From the NCBI GenBank assembly GCA_913056235.1, contig CAJXMW010000005.1, positions 248,001 through 312,000 of the forward strand: a stretch of DNA of 64,000 bases, given 5' to 3'. This document shows positions 62,062 to 64,000 of the stretch, one piece after another (the stretch's first letter is position 1; every line of letters starts with the position of its first letter). Position numbers and translations under genes: made by a program. The notes under the pieces were generated by a model that was given only the letters and a program-made list of their open reading frames with translations, had not been told where the DNA came from and did not search any database. Source of the stretch: an uncultured Fodinibius sp. Its GTDB lineage: Bacteria > Bacteroidota > Rhodothermia > Balneolales > Balneolaceae.

Positions 62062-63162
62062 TTACAATAGATTTTCAGGGTTCAATCCTTTAAGATCATC
62101 GGCAACAAATTCACGTCCCTCACGGACTTTTTCGTCATCAAGATACACATCGGCGCCAATGCACACCAGATCCCAGTGGATATTACTCTCATTGCCGTTG
62201 GGCGCAATTTCGTAATCATTGCCGAGTGTCAGGTGATTGGATCCGTAGATTTTCTCATCAAACAAGATATCGTACATCGGCTCTTCAATCACGGGATTGA
62301 GTCCAAAGCTGAACTCTCCAAACTGACGCGCCCCGGCATCGGTATCCAGAATTTCTTCGAGCGCTTCGTTATTGGATGAGTCCGAATCAATAACAACCCC
62401 ATCCCGTACTTCCAGTTTCACGTACTCAAACGGCTTGCCCTGATAGACAGTAGGCGCATATGTAATGTACCCGTTGACTGACGACAAGATCGGCGACGAA
62501 AACAGTTCGCCATCGGGAATATTGCGCTTGCCAAAGCAGGGAATCCATGTTTGCCCCTCGACCGAAAACTCGATGTCGGTGCCCTCTCCTTCAAGGCGAA
62601 TCATCTTGGTATCTTTGAGACGCTCGTGAAGTGGCTTCATCGCTTCGGCCAGCTCGCTGTAATCAAGCAGGCAGGCCTTGTAATAAAACTCCCGGAACCG
62701 CTGGGTCGGCATCTTGGCGTTCATCGCAAAAGCCTCGGACGGATATCGAAGCACCACCCAGTTGGTATTGTTGACGCGCTCTTTAAAATGCACTGGATCC
62801 GCGAAGTGGTCGGCATAGGCCTTATTGGCTTTTTTACTCGCATCTGCCTGCTCATAAATGTTGAGCGCCGCGCGAACACCCACAAACGCATCCATCTGTT
62901 TCATGAGGGGTAGCTGGTCTACCTCAGCTTGGTTCTTCCAGAACTTTTTGTCGCCTTTCTCGACGAGCATCCGTTGAATTTCGGTATCTTCAATTTGCAC
63001 AAAGGGATGGGCATTCATCTCACGAGCATGCTCTACCAGCGCCCGCAACAGCCCAATGCCGTTGATCCCTACCAGCTGGAGCATCACGTTTTGTCCCTCT
63101 TTGAGCTCGCAGCTAAATTCTAAAATTTTCTTGGCCAGTTGTTTGTCTTCTTGGTTATACAT
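62062..63162 (-). CDS. Aminopeptidase of the M29 (AmpS/AmpT) family
   Basis: The protein has 366 residues. The N-terminal domain is followed by a metal-binding C-terminal domain with EGEGTDIEFSVEGQTW (about 195-210), IPDGELFSSPI (about 218-228), GEFSFGLNP (about 282-290), KIYGSNHLTLGNDYE (about 303-317), and SNIHWDLVCIG (about 327-337). It hydrolyses N-terminal residues with a two-metal centre. A degraded remnant of a second copy lies at 60325. Start ATG 63162 follows a region without clear ribosome site. Confidence 0.92.
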   Translation of the reverse strand: MYNQEDKQLAKKILEFSCELKEGQNVMLQLVGINGIGLLRALVEHAREMNAHPFVQIEDTEIQRMLVEKGDKKFWKNQAEVDQLPLMKQMDAFVGVRAALNIYEQADASKKANKAYADHFADPVHFKERVNNTNWVVLRYPSEAFAMNAKMPTQRFREFYYKACLLDYSELAEAMKPLHERLKDTKMIRLEGEGTDIEFSVEGQTWIPCFGKRNIPDGELFSSPILSSVNGYITYAPTVYQGKPFEYVKLEVRDGVVIDSDSSNNEALEEILDTDAGARQFGEFSFGLNPVIEEPMYDILFDEKIYGSNHLTLGNDYEIAPNGNESNIHWDLVCIGADVYLDDEKVREGREFVADDLKGLNPENLL

Positions 63163-63225
63163 GTTAAACCTAATCGTTGAATTTTGAACTTTAATTATTT
63201 CGTATCTCGTAGTACATAATATGCT

Positions 63226-63698
63226 TTAGACAACAGTTGTAAAATCGTATTCTTCAAGGTCAACAGATAACTCTACATAATCTACTTCTGGTTCCTTTAT
63301 TCTAGCATTCCTAGTATTAGAAACTATCTTTAATAACAGTTAAATGATATGCGTTAGCAAGGCTAACATTGATTTCAGTATTTCTTCGGGGAGCTCATGT
63401 CTAGAGTTATAATACCACCCCCGACACTCTCGAGCAGATCCTAAAGCATACTCATAAAATCGCGCTTGATCCAACTTTGATTTCCTTGAATAACCTTCTG
63501 ATATATTTGCGCTTACAGAACAGGTAGATCGATAAAGCTAATCAGAAGATGAAACAAGTATATCATTTTTTGCTAACCTATTTACATTTTGCCAAGCAAT
63601 TTCTGATAAAACAGAGCATACCTGTAAACCTGCATTTTCCATAAAGGATCTTTTGTAATGCTCTTCGGCACTGTTTTTACCCATTCCTTATATATCAT
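63226..63698 (-). pseudogene. Decayed four-helix-bundle protein gene (23S intervening-sequence protein family)
   Basis: From ATG 63698 the minus strand reads MIYKEWVKTVPKSITKDPLW and KMQVYRYALF, then shifts frame to SEIAWQNVNRLAKNDILVSS, then a stop (TAG), then LYRSTCSVSANISEGYSRKS, LDQARFYEYALGSARE, a second stop (TAA) and LLLKIVSNTRNARI to TAA 63226. The SANISEGYSR...RFYEYALGSARE block is diagnostic of the family. There is one frameshift and two nonsense codons, both at positions where family members usually have Gln (CAG/CAA to TAG/TAA). The gene is dead. Confidence 0.8.
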
Positions 63699-63862
63699 AG
63701 CTCTCTTGGCTTATTGCAACATACGCACTACGAAATATTAAATGTACCCAGATGCTGAAAAAGGCCTAATCGCCGAAGTAGCTACAGCTACATAGGCTTA
63801 ATTCAGGATTATCCTTTCAGAGAGCGCATTACTCAAGACTCATAACTCAATACTCAAAACTA

Positions 63863-64000
63863 TCAATAATCATAATTCCACTTGACGTCCACCCCCTGGC
63901 GGATGCCGTTGCCCTGCTGCAAAATAAGCTTCAGATTTTTGCGCAACATGTATTCAAGTAAGAAACTAGTATCAGGTGTAGAGCCGGTTATCACGTTCTG
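63863..64000 (-). CDS. C-terminal fragment of a possible TamB-like or outer-membrane protein
   Basis: An open frame enters from the right edge on the minus strand and stops at TGA 63865-63863, giving 45 residues. The end QGNGIRQGVDVKWNYDY has an aromatic final residue and strand-like alternation, which resembles the end of TamB/DUF490-type translocation proteins (typically ...GVDLxWxxEY). The fragment is too short to be sure. The 164 bases before the pseudogene hold no other gene. Confidence 0.45.
   Translation of the reverse strand, partial: QNVITGSTPDTSFLLEYMLRKNLKLILQQGNGIRQGVDVKWNYDY

Overview
The window looks like a chromosome segment from a member of the FCB group, most likely Balneolota/Balneolia or a close relative. 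This is inferred from: a type A C-terminal secretion-sorting domain on the amidase; FCB-type housekeeping proteins; a HisKA_2 LOV kinase; weak or missing Shine-Dalgarno sequences at many starts; and a decayed four-helix-bundle gene of a kind I associate with Rhodothermota/Balneolota. No rRNA is present. Two tRNAs are seen, Pro-GGG and Gly-GCC.

Layout. (1) 1-14,258 is the right part of an integrated element, probably a prophage, that ends at tRNA-Pro and continues off the left edge. Left to right it holds structural-type proteins, a complete diversity-generating retroelement (DGR: C-type-lectin-like target with variable repeat, Avd, template repeat, reverse transcriptase), a lytic transglycosylase, two tandem coiled-coil paralogues, small membrane proteins, a lysis-type cassette, and a convergent tyrosine integrase beside the tRNA. 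No terminase, portal or tail-tube gene lies in the visible part. (2) 14,332-43,950 is ordinary chromosome: kup, a LOV histidine kinase, a methylmalonyl-CoA epimerase-type gene, serA, engB, purF, a TonB receptor locus, an aldo/keto reductase, a GIY-YIG gene framed by duplicated tRNA-Gly sequence, a RuBisCO-like protein with a cupin, purA, a STAS protein, secDF, uvrA, a WG-repeat lipoprotein, class II DAHP synthase, hsp20 and degP. (3) 44,066-52,827 is a compact 8.76-kb integrative element with both ends visible. A 15-bp direct repeat, the first five codons of a DnaJ/CbpA-type gene, bounds it, and TTTGTTACTT repeats lie just inside both ends. It carries an integrase, a HTH protein, an SF3/D5-like ATPase, zinc-ribbon proteins and a lone HK97-type major capsid protein with no recognisable portal, large terminase or tail gene. 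This is what a phage satellite would look like. (4) 52,813-64,000 is chromosome again: the J-domain gene, a beta-barrel protein, DUF2784, S1/P1 nuclease, macrodomain protein, clpB, an amidase, an M29 aminopeptidase, two decayed gene remnants and the end of a possible TamB-like gene.

How the parts work together. In the left element the DGR would rewrite the tip of a lectin-like surface protein by adenine-specific mutagenic retrohoming. The visible VR differs from TR at 18 positions, all of them TR adenines. The right element split a proteostasis cluster (hsp20-degP-J-domain chaperone): the J-domain gene was cut from its own upstream region and its start was rebuilt by the element's attachment site. 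The two elements are the most interesting content of the window.
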